DNA from: Tretioscincus oriximinensis
Lineage: Eukaryota; Chordata; Lepidosauria; Squamata; Gymnophthalmidae
Direction of reading: 5' to 3'
Assembly: GCA_022410635.1 (NCBI GenBank)
Contig: JAJVDF010000299.1
Location: 597,915-661,914, forward strand
DNA length: 64,000 nt
Part shown: piece after piece, positions 22,314 to 33,453 of the stretch
Layout of the letters: each line of letters opens with the position of its first letter
Numbering within the stretch: the stretch's first letter is position 1
The notes under the pieces: model-generated
The model's input: only the letters and a program-made list of their open reading frames with translations
What the model was told of the DNA's origin: nothing
Databases searched by the model: none
Program-made: the position numbers and the translations under genes

Positions 22314-22781
22314 GGCTGCATCCAGACTACTCCCATTTTTAGCACTATTTATTAAATGAAATTGCTGTCATTTTCATCAGCCTAAAAACACAATTATTTT
22401 AATTGTTTTTTATACTTGAAATTTCACAGGATTTTCTGTGGGGGAACAAAATCTGTTTTCCCTTCAAAAATAATCTTATTATTCTTTGTGCTGTCCAACC
22501 TTTGAGTGGAAAATCCATAGCCCCACCAATTGAAATCAATTTTCTGCAATGACCATTCTCACTGAAATAATCACAACAATTCCTGCAGTTGTTTAAATGG
22601 TCCAAGCAGAGGCCTTTCACAGAGAAAGTAGCATTTTCAGAATTCCTTAAAATGCTACAAGGAAAAAATGTTATTATGTACTGTTAGAACTCTACCTTGG
22701 CACTATTGGCAGCAACATATTTAGCAAATATGCCACTTTGACACTACCATAGTGCCCCAAAAAACACATCTGGATGCATCC
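22314..22781. mobile_element. MITE with GGCTGCATCC ends, copy B (468 bp)
   Basis: Left end ggctgcatccagac, right end the complement of ggatgcatccagatgtg. The base triplet TTT lies immediately outside both ends, which could be a 3-bp target duplication. It is colinear with copy A at 19993-20431. The short relative at 48142-48244 has AAA on both sides. A 3-bp duplication suggests a PIF/Harbinger-type element, but that assignment is tentative. Confidence 0.75.
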
Positions 22782-22784
22782 TTT

Positions 22785-23420
22785 GTTTTCGTGAGTAGTG
22801 ATTAGAACCACTAAGCAGAAAGAACCAAGGTCATCATTAATTTTAATGTGCAGAATTGTTGTCAGTCTATTGTTTTGGAAAATGGAAAGGATGGTGCAAT
22901 TATTCTATCTAGTTACTTTACTCAGTGATTTTTTTCCCCTTGATCCTTGGGATGTGTATTCCAGTGACATGAACATGACTATTTATCAACACGTATAGTG
23001 GTTATCTGTGTGTGAAAAATGATGACCAGAAACTAAAAATGCACTAGTAAAATTGCCTTAGATGCCTTCCTCCTTTTGAGATCATGCCCTTGCATTTTTA
23101 TAATGTATAATGCTTACACAGTTATGATGATATATTCTAAAATGCAAAACAGTTCAGATTCAGCGCCTCTTTAAAAAGCTTTGCAGAATGCTCTGGGAAC
23201 CATGAAAGCGCTGAAAGCATCATGCTTGGTTGTTTGAGGGCATTTCTATATTCAGAAAATGCTCATTCTGTAAATCAATCAGTTAGTCACTTGATTGATC
23301 AATCACGCCTTTGCCCAGAAGATAAAGTGTCCAATATTTGGGGCAAAGATAGCTTACATGACTACTGTAAGGAAAAGTTGCACAAACTAATTTTAAAAAA
23401 GAGTGGGAAAGAGATGTTGT
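22785..23420. other. No recognised feature
   Basis: AT-rich, unassigned; short frames only. Confidence 0.4.
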
Positions 23421-23426
23421 TCTCTT

Positions 23427-23573
23427 GGTGCTGTTCTGATAAGTAATTTCATTCTATCTTCAGTCCTGAAGAACTGGATTAACACACACACACACCCTGA
23501 AAATCCAGCTTTTTTTATTTAGTCCAGCTCTTCAGGTCTGACAATGGATTTAAAGTATGTATCAGGACAGCAC
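23427..23573. mobile_element. Small palindromic MITE, copy 2
   Basis: The left half (ggtgctgttctgata, then cttcagtcctgaagaactgg) pairs with the right half (tccagctcttcaggtctgac, then gtatgtatcaggacagcac). An (AC)n tract has expanded in the middle. Same family as 21098-21220. Confidence 0.65.
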
Positions 23574-23579
23574 TTTTTG

Positions 23580-25590
23580 CAGTCCCAACAAGTATTGGTC
23601 TTCAGCCAAAGTAAAAGAGGAGATTCAACCATCTATCCTTTTGTGAGGTTCTATGCAAAACATAAAAAATGTGGTCTCCAGATGAGTGCCAAACTACCGT
23701 TTTGCTCCATTAATTGGACATTTTTGCCCATAGCATAAAACTGGCACAAGATCCACAGAGCATGCTAGCTTTCTAGAATGAACCCAACATGCAATAGAAA
23801 GGTGGCTACTAAAGCTATCTTTTTCATCTCTAGTTGGAGAAAAAGTCATACTCATAATATGCAGAATACTAAATTCATATATGCATCTCTCTCAAACGTA
23901 AATTCGTTGCCAAGATAATTTTATTCTTGTATTGATAAAATATGCAGATTCAGTTTTGTGTGATTCAAACCTTCCATGTACTTTCATTTTTATTAATTGT
24001 TCTGCGAAACAGAGTCCTGATACCTCCTTTAAGGGCATGTTACTGAATGCAGTTAGAGTATGAAAAATGTCTCATTAAAAAGCATTACAGCAGTATGGAT
24101 GGGGTACATAACTCTAGCCTCCATCTTCAAGAGATGGCTGCTGTCATTAAAATCAATGCAACTTAATTAAAGCAAATTATAGACAGATACATCTATAAAT
24201 AAGATATTAAAGTGCGCTTCTGAATATGATAATTGCTGCATATTTAGTAATCAGTGTGTGTGTTCTGTATTTGCCAAGAGGGATTTCATTCAGTGGAATC
24301 AATGGAGCTTTATTAAAAACCATCCAAATTAGAGGCAGAAATTATGACTGTTATAATAATGCAAAATCACTGTTTCATCTTTGATCACAAGAAGCTAGAA
24401 AAGCAAAAATATACCCTTCTCTTGTGTAAAGAAAACACCAGCAATGTTTTCTTTCCTTTCTTTTTTGTGAACACAGAATGTTTTGCAATTTTAATTTGCA
24501 CCTTTTTGATTGAATGAAAAAAAAGCAAGTGGACAAATCTCAAACGATTTAATAACGTATTGTGACTCAAAACAACCGAAGGGGGGGAAGCAACTCTTTT
24601 TCATGGTATACACCCGCTGGCCGATAACAGTGTTTCAGTTCACATGGATTCCTGTTTAGAGTGGGTAAATCCTGGCCCACTATGCAGTTGATTGGAGGGA
24701 CACAAGATTTCCCCTAATTTTTAAATGAATCCACATAGCATTGGTTGGGAAGGACAAAGTCTTTTTCTTATTCCTGTTTCCAGCTCTGACAGAAAATAAA
24801 TAGAATGGAGTTGTCAGAAATCAGAATGCAAATGCCACATGGGCCCACAGATCCTTTCATGCATTTTCTTTTCAGTACTTGATCAGAAGTATGGAGGGGT
24901 TTCAGGAGTTCAAAAGAGTGCTGTGGGAGTGAGGTCAAGAGCCTCTCTGTGGCCCAGCTCCTTCATACACTGAAGGCGGGCAGCTAAAATTGGAGAACGT
25001 TTGCTTTAAAGGGCATCCTTATTGTGTCTAGGAAAGGTAACTGAGATACAGGAAGCAGGACAAGTGAAAGCACCTAAAAGTCGCTAATATCACCTTTCAC
25101 TAGGGAGAAGGCGACACTTCAGCACAACAGAGCAGCTGGTAGTTTTTGAAATCACAAAACCTGTGAGGCCCATTGAGCTGACAAGGGAAGCCTGTCACTA
25201 AAATCGGAGGCTATTGTTGCTGCAGTTTTGTGCTCTGTTAAATTTCTTAAATACCATTGAAATCTCTGACATTTTAGCAGTCCTTTGGTACTTGAGATCT
25301 CAATCTGCAAAGAAGGTTTTTGCAGCTTCTAATACTTGTGCTTGTGCATAAAGATTGGCATTAAAGTGGAAATGGATCAGGTGAAAAAGAAAGAGATGAA
25401 CATTGCTGGACTCAGACATGAACTTTTAATCCCACTTCAATCCTGCTTGGCCTTGTTCTTAGGTCTCAAGATGACTCTGGCCACACCTACATTCAGGCTC
25501 CTTTTTTGGCTGTATTTTGCCCTTAAGCTGTAATTTGTTTGCTTGGTTTATTTATTTATTTATTTTGTTGTACTCCCCCCTGTTCCTTCT
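23580..25590. other. Long repeat-poor segment
   Basis: I find no recognised repeat or coding feature in about 2 kb. Such a block could hold conserved non-coding elements, but that needs cross-species alignment. Confidence 0.35.
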
Positions 25591-25594
25591 ACTA

Positions 25595-26125
25595 CATAAG
25601 AACAAAAGAGGAGCCCTGCTGAATCGGGAAGTAGCCCATCTAGTCCAGCCTTCTGTCTCACACAGTGGCCCACCAATTGCACCTGGGCAGTGTGGAACAG
25701 TGGAAGCAAAATCTTAAACTTTTCTTGAAGCCCTGCAAAAGGCATTTCAGGAATACTGCCTCATGCTCCATCTTGGAGGCAGTATCAAGACATCCATCCT
25801 AACAGCTGTTTATACCTTTGGCTTCCACGAACTTGTCTAATCCTGTCTTAAAGCTATTCAGGCTGCTAGCTACAACCACCTCTTCTGGAAGTAAATTCCA
25901 AAGGCCGATGACCCTCTGGGTGAAAAAAATACTTTCCTTTGTCCTCGCTCTTCTGCCCACCAGTTTCAAGGAATGCCCCCTGATCCTAGTGTTTTGTGAT
26001 AGAGAAAATAGCTTTTCTTTATTAACCTTACCAACTCATGCATGATTTTATACACCTCAGTTAGGTCTCCTCTCAAACACCATCTTTTGAGGCTGAAGAG
26101 GCCCAGACATTGCAGCTAGATTTCA
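25595..26125 (-). mobile_element. TTCTTATG-tailed LINE 3' end, long copy (about 530 bp)
   Basis: In window direction: cataagaacaaaagaggagc, cccatctagtccagccttct, caccaattgcacctgggcag, cttgtctaatcctgtcttaa, caccacctcttctggaagta, and gaccctctgggtgaaaaaaa. Read on the minus strand, the last parts encode the polymerase C-terminus (W-N-LP then E-V-V-V-A region). A further fragment of the same LINE, again starting gaccttctgggtgaaaagat, follows at about 26131-26270. Confidence 0.88.
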
Positions 26126-26130
26126 TAAAG

Positions 26131-26270
26131 GATGACCTTCTGGGTGAAAAGATCCGTTATTTTATCCATCCTAATTCTGCTGCCCATCACTCTCCTAATT
26201 TTAGAGTTGTGCAACAGACAAGATTATTTTTCTCTATCTGCTTTTTCCACCTCACTTTCTTTACCTGTCT
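26131..26270 (-). mobile_element. LINE fragment, partial duplicate of the preceding element
   Basis: gaccttctgggtgaaaagat, then ctaattctgctgcccatcac and gattatttttctctatctgc, parallels 25910-26030. Two LINE inserts, or a duplication, would explain it. Confidence 0.5.
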
Positions 26271-26514
26271 TTTGAGACTTCCGGCCAAAAGAATCNGCTT
26301 CTGGCATGATAACCTGTGGCTAACCAGCATGGACTTTTTAAAGTAATAACAGAAAGCGTGCTGAAGGGCAAGAGACAGGATGACACTGAATGAGAAGATG
26401 CAATCACAGAAGACAAGTTGAACATTTGGTCCTTTGATGTCCCTGCACTGTCAAAGACAAAGAGAAACATGATGCTGGTTGTGTAAATACAGAAACTGCT
26501 CAAGGAGTGAATGA

Positions 26515-26638
26515 TTTATTTGAAGAAGTGTTGGTTTTTATATCCTCCTTTTCTCAACCCCAGAGGGATTCCAAGCAGCTTCTACAGCTTTTTGTTGTTC
26601 TCTTTGCAACAGACACTTTGCGAAGTGAGTGAGGTTGA
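26515..26638 (-). mobile_element. tRNA-derived SINE, 3' part of a split copy
   Basis: The minus strand ends gagaaaaggaggatataaaa (tail), with the body cacaacagacac-like sequence at 26605-26640. It continues at 26987, after a 348-bp insertion. Confidence 0.7.
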
Positions 26639-26986
26639 AGCTGCGTGCATACAGCCGTTTTCTATCTCGTTTGGAGTGCAATCAAGAAGCCTCAGGCACA
26701 CATGCTAAGCGCTTTTCAGAAGTCGACTCACAACGCTATTTATTGTGGAATAAACTATTGCTCAGATATTCAGCCTTCATTCCAGAGGATCCCCATACCC
26801 TCGTGAGCGTACGGGTGTGCACAAATCAGACACGGGATGTTAAAACAACCGAGAATGAGCAATGTTATGGAGCCGGGGCACTGGTCGTGGAATATACTGT
26901 ACACGTTTGGTGTGCACGGACACGCGATTGCTATATTTCGGAATACAGCTTTGTAGCGGGTTTTAAGTCATCGTGTGCATGCAGCT
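26639..26986. mobile_element. CpG-rich 348-bp insertion inside a SINE, with inverted-repeat ends
   Basis: The SINE body stops at ggttga and resumes at agagagttctgaac. Between these lies a unit starting agctgcgtgcatac and ending gtgtgcatgcagct; the ends are inverted repeats (12 of 14). AGCT at both ends could be a 4-bp duplication or part of the termini. It is much richer in CG than its surroundings. A 119-codon plus-strand frame spans it but starts in the SINE and shows no domain. Confidence 0.7.
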
Positions 26987-27095
26987 AAAGAGAGTTCTGA
27001 ACAACTGTGACTATCCCAGGATCACAATTGGCTGCTTGCGAGAGTGCAGAATCAAATCTGAGTCCATCTCAATAATCACAAGACTTGACTAGCTC
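26987..27095 (-). mobile_element. tRNA-derived SINE, 5' part of the split copy
   Basis: The minus strand reads as the head and body (box B near gattctgcactctcgcaagc, then tcctgggatagtcacagttg). Together with 26515-26638 it restores one SINE layout. Confidence 0.65.
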
Positions 27096-27099
27096 ACTA

Positions 27100-28255
27100 G
27101 TCATTGTTTTTCCCTGCTGGACTGCAGTAAAGATCTGTGTCTTGATAGCTGGAAAATACTTGTAAATGATTGTCACAGGACTTATGTATGTTAGCAGGAT
27201 TCTTGCCTTGGGCAAGAATCAACATACCTTAATACATCTTAGCTCATGACAATGGTGTACCCAGGTTTGCTACAGGACTTCATTTGAGTCATGGTCCAAA
27301 AAGGGCACTTTGGAATCAAAGTCAATTTTGTTACTAGACGTGGCTAGTGTGTGACCAGGTGACCTTTTAGCACTTTTTGCTAGCTTGTGTGTTTAAATGG
27401 CAAACTGTTCAATTGTGATCATCAGTGGTGCTGTGTAGATGTTGCACTGTAGTATATCTGCACACATTCTTGGTTGTTACGTGCTATTTTCTTCTAGCCC
27501 TACAGTGCTTTTTCTCGTGTGCATGGATTTCGTTTCCTTTTTTGTTCTCTATAGGAAAAGTACATGCAGAGAATTTTCAGACTGTGAAAGACTATCTGCA
27601 GCTGGACCGTCACCATTTTTTATTGCAGGTCTCAGCTAAAGCAATATAGATATCATAATCAACAGAGTTTACCTCTGTATGTTTTTCTCTCACACACATA
27701 CAACATTTTCTATGGACTGAATTATATAAATTGCAATAGAAACCCAGGTATCATTTCTGCTTTTGGAGAATTGGAGACATTTTGTGCTCCATATCCACAG
27801 CCTTTCTAACTTTTGTCTGCTGAATTTTCCTCTATTTGAAATACAGGGCAAAGATATAGTGAAACTGATTGCACATTCACTTCTTTGACACAACTTACTT
27901 GTTTTACTAATAGCATCCTCAATGTTGCTTGTTAAACACATTTTTTTTAAAAAAAGAACTTTTAAAAATGTCCCTCTTCTGTAGTTGAAATTAAAAGGAC
28001 AAGTATTCAAATTCCTATCTATTGGGTTCAAAATATGGCACCAAATTCTTACCTTCCTAGCAACAATTGTTCATCACTGGTTTATCACCATCATCTGATT
28101 TTCCAGATTGATTCTACAGTAATCAGCAGCATTTGCTCCAATAAGCCAGATTTCCCCCCCTACTATAGTATGACAAAAATAATGAATCACCACTCCTCTT
28201 AAAATGTTATTTCTAAGAAGGGTTGACCATTGTGACGCTCCAAGGTTAGCTAACG
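27100..28255. other. No recognised gene
   Basis: A short perfect stem (gattcttgcc/ggcaagaatc, 27198-27220) is present. The 113-codon minus frame at 27690-28031 shows no recognisable domain. Confidence 0.4.
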
Positions 28256-28256
28256 T

Positions 28257-28442
28257 ATATTCATTCATTCATTCATTCATTCATGCTTATACCCCGCCAT
28301 ATACCCGAAGGTCTCAGGGTGGTCACCAGTAAAACATCAATACAAAATTAACAAAAAAAGTGTAAAACAATATCTAAAAGTGGGGAGAAAAATGACATTT
28401 CTTCAGAAAAAGGTCAGGTAAAAGAAGTGCAATTATGCACCT
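28257..28442 (-). mobile_element. L2-type LINE 3' tail
   Basis: A (CATT)n tract is followed by cttataccccgccatatacc, gaaggtctcagggtggtcac, and acatttcttcagaaaaaggt. It parallels 54866-55140, where the same order is better preserved. Confidence 0.75.
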
Positions 28443-28605
28443 CTTACTATATGCAGCAGTAGCGTCTGACCTAGATGGAGCAAAGAAAAAGCCCAAAATT
28501 GCCATCCTCTACAGATCCCACAAGGTACCTTCAGTGTCTTAATCTTCAGAGATCCTAGTAGGGAGTCGCACTTTCAGATGTTTTGTGCTCTGTCCAGGCC
28601 AGATG

Positions 28606-28882
28606 TGGATTTTTATACCCCACTTTTTTCACCCAAAGGGACTCAAAGCGATTACAAGCTATTTTTCACCTGAAGGCTTTTTATATTCTATCTTCCCCAT
28701 CACATTGAAATGATGGTCCTTATTCATCTACTTGTGATTGCACACTTTCCAACAGCTAGGTTGTCTGAAACTAAGGCTATTACAGGGCTCTCATCCCTCT
28801 CCACAACAGACACATGGGCATCGAACGAATGACCTCTCTGTTGAAAAACTAGTGCTTTTAACCTCTGTGCCACCGTTCCTCT
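28606..28882 (-). mobile_element. tRNA-derived SINE family 2
   Basis: The window strand starts gtggatttttataccccact and aaagggactcaaagcgatta, then tattctatcttccccatcac, a diverged middle, cacaacagacacatgggcat, and ends gtgccaccgttcctctt. The head is closest to 3215-3325. Confidence 0.75.
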
Positions 28883-29102
28883 TCATAGACTCCCCTCAAT
28901 TTTTTAGATGAAGGTTGTATAAGAAGCAATTTACTTTCATCTCTCCCACACACGACTGTTCATTCATTATCTAGGGAAATTTACTTCTATATATATGTGG
29001 CTGCCTCGATTTTTACTGGGATGCTAGAAGGAGAAGTTATTTCTGTATTGTAATGTCCAAAATAAATGGAGCAAACAAACTTATTTCTCTTAAGATCAGT
29101 CT

Positions 29103-29370
29103 GGATCTTTAAGTGTGCGAGAAAGTTTTGAAGTGTGTGAGAATTTTATTTTTTACTGAGGGGAGGGTGCCTTCAGGAGCTGGTCGGTGCTGCAATGAAT
29201 TTTTTTCACAAAAAATATTCCAAAAGAATTTTGTTTTCAAAAAAAATTAAAAGAAATTATTTTTTTCTTCTGCAAAAAATGGGGAAATGGTGCCCCCCCC
29301 CCCGGGAGGGCGGGGTACACACCCCAAAACCAGATTCTCCCCCCCAAAAAGGAAGCATCTTGTCAGCCTA
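29103..29370 (-). mobile_element. hAT-like MITE, partial reverse copy
   Basis: On the minus strand it begins taggctgacaagatgcttcc, then ggttttggggtgtgtacccc, gaccagctcctgaaggcacc and ttctcacacacttcaaaact, as in 16891-17140. The distal half, including the second internal unit and right end, is missing or degraded, and no 8-bp duplication is evident. Confidence 0.8.
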
Positions 29371-29643
29371 AATTAGCACCATAGATTTACTATTGTTGTC
29401 ATTGTTATATTTATTGGGTTACTAATGCTAGTATTAGCAAGACTATTCTTCCCACTCACCCTCTTTTTCACTGACTTCAAAGAGATTCAGAAGATCAAAC
29501 TAAATTTTTGAAAATGTTTAAAAATAATAATTGTCACACATTTTCTGAGATGGTTTGGTTCTGCAAACATAAGAAAAACAACAACAAATTTTCACAGGAT
29601 TTATTAAGGCTTAAAAATACAATTATCACTTCCTTTCTTGTTC

Positions 29644-29742
29644 TACATACATACATACATACATACATACATACATACATACATACATACATACATACAT
29701 ACATACATACATACATACATACATACATACATACACACACAA
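29644..29742 (+). repeat. (CATA)n microsatellite
   Basis: About 22 uninterrupted CATA units followed by a short CA run. Open frames on both strands here (IHTY and CMYV repeats) are translations of the microsatellite, not genes. Confidence 0.97.
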
Positions 29743-29749
29743 TGACACA

Positions 29750-30580
29750 ACCTTGTATATGATACATACACAATGCTTAATATTATTGGAAGTCCACAAA
29801 GACTTCATATCAAATTTAATGTCAAATTTATAAAAGAAAATTTGAAAAGGATGCAAAAGGAAAATAAAAACATGTTCCTTATTTATAAATGATGTGATAT
29901 TTATACCTTTTTAATTTAGCAAGGAGGTTTGCAAAGAGAGCTTATAGCAAAGATATATGTACTGTTAATATCTTATTTGCTCAGAGCTCAGTAATACCCT
30001 ACAAGATCTGTTACAGCACGTTTAAAACACATACAATTCAGATATACTACAATAGTATGATATGAACAACCAAATAAAAGTTAATTTTCTTTCTTAAAAT
30101 ATGAGGATTAGACTCATCCAGGGAATTTGGACCTTGTGAAATTCAGGAAAGATTAAAAATATTGCTTCATCTACAGTAGTGTGCCATTCTAGAACTCAGT
30201 AGCCCAAGACGATGACAACTGCCCAGAAAGGCTCAGGTCTTCATGGTCTCCATGGCAGCCATAGTTGTAACTCAATATTTTACTGGTACAACACATATAC
30301 CAGGACATTCCCTCAATCAGGTCTTTGCTACAGATGAGGTTAGTAAGAATGCAGTAACTGCAATCAATGGGGTCAGTGCAGACAATGGGATGATTGCTGT
30401 TTGTTGAGATTTGGCCAACTATATGCGCTCTCAATCCTTCCTGTTCTGAACTGATAAACGTTAGCCACCAGGTGCTTTCAGGAAGTAGATATATTTGAAA
30501 GCTGTAGGTATATTTGAAAGAAATTGATTATCTTGAGTCAATTCAATTACTCTGGAGCCAGTTATCCTGAGTATTTAAAG
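29750..30580. other. No recognised gene; may include LINE upstream sequence
   Basis: Unassigned. It leads into a LINE polymerase relic at 30616, so part may belong to that element, but no frame can be followed here. Confidence 0.35.
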
Positions 30581-30615
30581 GTATCTTGAGTGCCCTAAAT
30601 CATGACTGTCACTGG

Positions 30616-30760
30616 GGAAAAGACAGGGGGAGTGCCACTCTGTTGGTTCTTATGGATCTCTCACAGCTTTTCACAGCATTAATCATAGTCTCCTGCAGAG
30701 GCTATGTAGTTTGAGAGTTGGAGGTATTGCGTTGAAGTGGTTCTGCTGCTGTCATGAAAG
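30616..30760 (+). pseudogene. L2/Rex-type LINE reverse-transcriptase relic
   Basis: One frame gives DRGSATLLVLMDLS (from about 30622); after a one-base shift the next gives INHSLLQRL and then LRVGGIALKWF (to about 30747). These match the conserved L2-clade block normally read as L-L-V-L-L-D-L-S-A-A-F-D-T-x-x-H, with an invariant catalytic aspartate before S-A-A-F-D-T. Here the frame is broken and the second D is lost, so the copy is dead. Sequence to about 31450 may also belong to it (CWLPVLA near 31330). Confidence 0.75.
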
Positions 30761-30769
30761 CCAAGACCA

Positions 30770-32305
30770 GAAAGTAGCAGATGCTCTGAAACTCACTTGT
30801 GAGACTCCTGAGAGATTACTGGTTTCAATACTGGATAGATATGCAAACATATCCATCATCATCTGAAGTGATGGACAAAGTTGGCTTCCATGTATATTTC
30901 AGTTCTGCCCGAACCCAAGGATCTCAGGGCAGATAATGGTTAAAAATAGCACAGTTATAAAAATAATAATAGTGCCTGCAAAGAGAAGAGAAAATTGGCT
31001 CAGTTGAAGGCAAGAGTGAAGAGATGTTTGATGTAACTGAAAGGGCATCAAAGTGTCCACACTCCTTTGATGAGTGAAAGAAGGTGCAGCCATCAAGTAG
31101 GCTTCATCCAAAGATTTTAGGGGGGCACCAGCTATGTATATTCATGTGCTGCTTACAGATTCAGTAATGCATTTTATGGCTCTCTTGCAACACACCTATA
31201 ACACATCAGGTGTGTTGTAACAGATCTTCATTACTGAGACCTTATTTTCTTCTAATTATGCAAAAAAACTTCTTTGATTCTGATGTAAGAGGCTGAGGGG
31301 GCATCTATAAAGCTTGTACATTCTGTGCTGGCTACCTGTTCTAGCTGCCATGAACAGACCCAAGTAGTCACACAGATCTTTCTCATGAAGGATTCCCTAT
31401 CATGAGAACGGAGCTGAGGATTGGATTTCTACTGCCACTGCTCTATGAATTATGGAGTGCCCATCACAGGGCACAAGTCCTCATGTCGTTTTGCTATTTC
31501 TGGGGTTGTTTCTAGGCAAAAGAATCTGTCAAACGGACAGATGGAAAGGACTTAAGCAGCGGAGTTCCCTAATGATCCACAATTCTAGGCTAGATGCCTC
31601 TTCCTAGCTTATGCTTGAACTTATGAGACCTCACCCTCAGCCAAGATCTAGTCTGTCCATGTGTTCAGATGCAGGGCAAATGTGAAGGAAGGAGAAAATT
31701 AAGTAGGATCACTGCATTTCCATCTGGAGATCCTATACTCAGTATATAGGTAAAATGTGAATTTTAGAAGTGATGTCTGGATGTAGCCAAAAAAACTATC
31801 CAGTTTGCCTCTTTGGAGACCAGGAAACCTTCATTCAACAGCCTCCCAAAACTCCAATGCTAACATACTTATCAAAACATCTTCTGTTCCTGTCCTAAAG
31901 TGCTTGATTCATGCCAGAGAACAAATTCCATATCGCATGCCAAATGTGTAGAGCAGAAGCAGCGTTACTGTCCCCATGAAACTGCTTTATGGAGAATCTT
32001 ATCAAGAAGTGTAAATTTATGTGTTGAGATGCCTTAAAAAATTTAGTTTGAAACCTTTTTTTTTTTAAGTGTTCACTCTTTACATGCTTCTCATGGGAAA
32101 TATGCTATTATGTCCAATAAGATCCATTTTCAAATGAAACTATGTGGCAACATGGGAGATATCATGCTTTTTAGATTTTTCTTTTAAAAATAGCATTGCA
32201 CTCATTTGTATAATAAAATTTAAGCAGGTTATAAAAATAGCAGGGAATTTGAAAAATACAAATGTGCAGGAATGAAAATATATCTAGTATCCACTTACAT
32301 AGGTG
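30770..32305. other. Unassigned; decayed LINE sequence possible
   Basis: An imperfect stem (ttgcaacacacct 31185-31197 with aggtgtgttgtaa 31208-31220) is present. The minus end of a GGCTGCATCC-type MITE may be at about 31766-31782 (gatgtctggatgtagcc). Confidence 0.35.
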
Positions 32306-32310
32306 GCTCT

Positions 32311-32387
32311 GAACACAAGAACGTAAGAGAAGACCTGCTGGATCAGACCACAGACAATCAAGTTCAGCATCCTGTCTTACATACTTG
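32311..32387 (-). mobile_element. TTCTTATG-tailed LINE, proximal part of split copy
   Basis: gaacacaagaacgtaagaga, gacctgctggatcagaccac and agttcagcatcctgtcttac match the reversed LINE tail. The element is interrupted by two SINEs and resumes at 32956. Confidence 0.8.
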
Positions 32388-32672
32388 GAGGCACACTGGT
32401 ACAACAATTAAGGACCCAGGTATTTCAGCAGAGATATCGTATTTGAAGCTCTAAGTTGGCTGTAGAGAGGTGTGAGTGGCCCCTGCTAGCCTCAGCTCTA
32501 GCCAACCCAGCTATTTAAAAGCAAGAAATTAAAATGACATTAATGGAAACCATTACATTATGGGGGGGGAGGGAGAGAGAGTTGGGCGAAAAATAAGCTT
32601 GTAATGTACTTTGAGTCCCTTTGGGAGAGAAAAGCGGGGTGTGAAAACCCAGTTCTGATTCCTCATCCTCAT
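32388..32672 (+). mobile_element. tRNA-derived SINE family 2, first of two in tandem
   Basis: Diverged head, middle with ctctagccaacccagctatt, tail ctttgagtccctttgggaga and gcggggtgtgaaaaccca, then TCATCC repeats. Inserted in a LINE tail. Confidence 0.75.
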
Positions 32673-32675
32673 CCT

Positions 32676-32955
32676 TTTCTCAGTCGCTAAGGAATCTGTT
32701 TCTCACCTGGGAGATCGGGTTTCAAGGCCCTGTGTTGGATGTGGGGAAGGGTGAGCACCTTCCACTAGCTAACCCAGCTATTTGAAAGCATGAATTGCAG
32801 GAAATTGCAACTGACTGCAAGTAGATATATGGGAACCACCACAGCCTAGTGGGGAAGATAGAATGTCAGCCTTCGGGCAAAAATACCCTTTTAAGCTGCT
32901 TTGAGTCCTTTTGAAAGGTGGGAAAAGTGGGGTATAAGAACCCAGTTCTTCTACA
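32676..32955 (+). mobile_element. tRNA-derived SINE family 2, second of two in tandem
   Basis: ctcagtcgctaaggaatctg, ctcacctgggagatcgggtt, aaagcatgaattgcaggaaa, agtagatatatgggaaccac and ggggtataagaacccagttc. Well preserved. Its start lies in the microsatellite tail of the first copy. Confidence 0.88.
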
Positions 32956-33085
32956 GTGGTCCGTCAATTGTTTCTGGGCACCTCAAGCAGCAGAAGAAGG
33001 CAAAGCCTTCAGATGTTCTTGATTCCCATAAATGGCTTTCAGAGACAACCTGTAGGTGGTATCTAGGTATCCATTTTAATAGATA
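32956..33085 (-). mobile_element. TTCTTATG-tailed LINE, distal part of split copy
   Basis: agtggtccgtcaattgtttc, then tgggcacctcaagcagcaga continues the reversed LINE exactly where 32311-32387 stops. Confidence 0.75.
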
Positions 33086-33453
33086 GAAAAATAAAGTAAC
33101 ACAAAGCTAAGTCTTCCTAATTTTAGGTTACTGATACTTTCCAACAGAAACATAACTTGAAAAGGGGATGTTCTTTTCAACTGATTATTTTTAAGTTGGT
33201 ATATTTGTTGACAGTGGAAAAATCAAGAAACCATTGGGGAAGACCCAGAAAATGTAATAAGAAATGTGTATATGTGGAACTTAAATGGATGTTTGAAATG
33301 AGTATCAGTATTATAAGAAAAAATTAAAATTATTTAGAATGATAAAAGAAATGGTACCATTCTTGAGGTATACCTAATATTAATGGTTAAACAAAGATTT
33401 GGAAACTAAAAAAAAAGATTTAATTAGGTTCATCATCATTGTTTTTCTCTTTA

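Noticed and set aside
26629..26988. 119-codon open frame as a gene
   Set aside because: It begins in a SINE and spans a CpG-rich insertion; high GC content alone lengthens chance frames.
29508..29856. Open frames with IHTY or CMYV repeats on both strands
   Set aside because: They are translations of the (CATA)n microsatellite.
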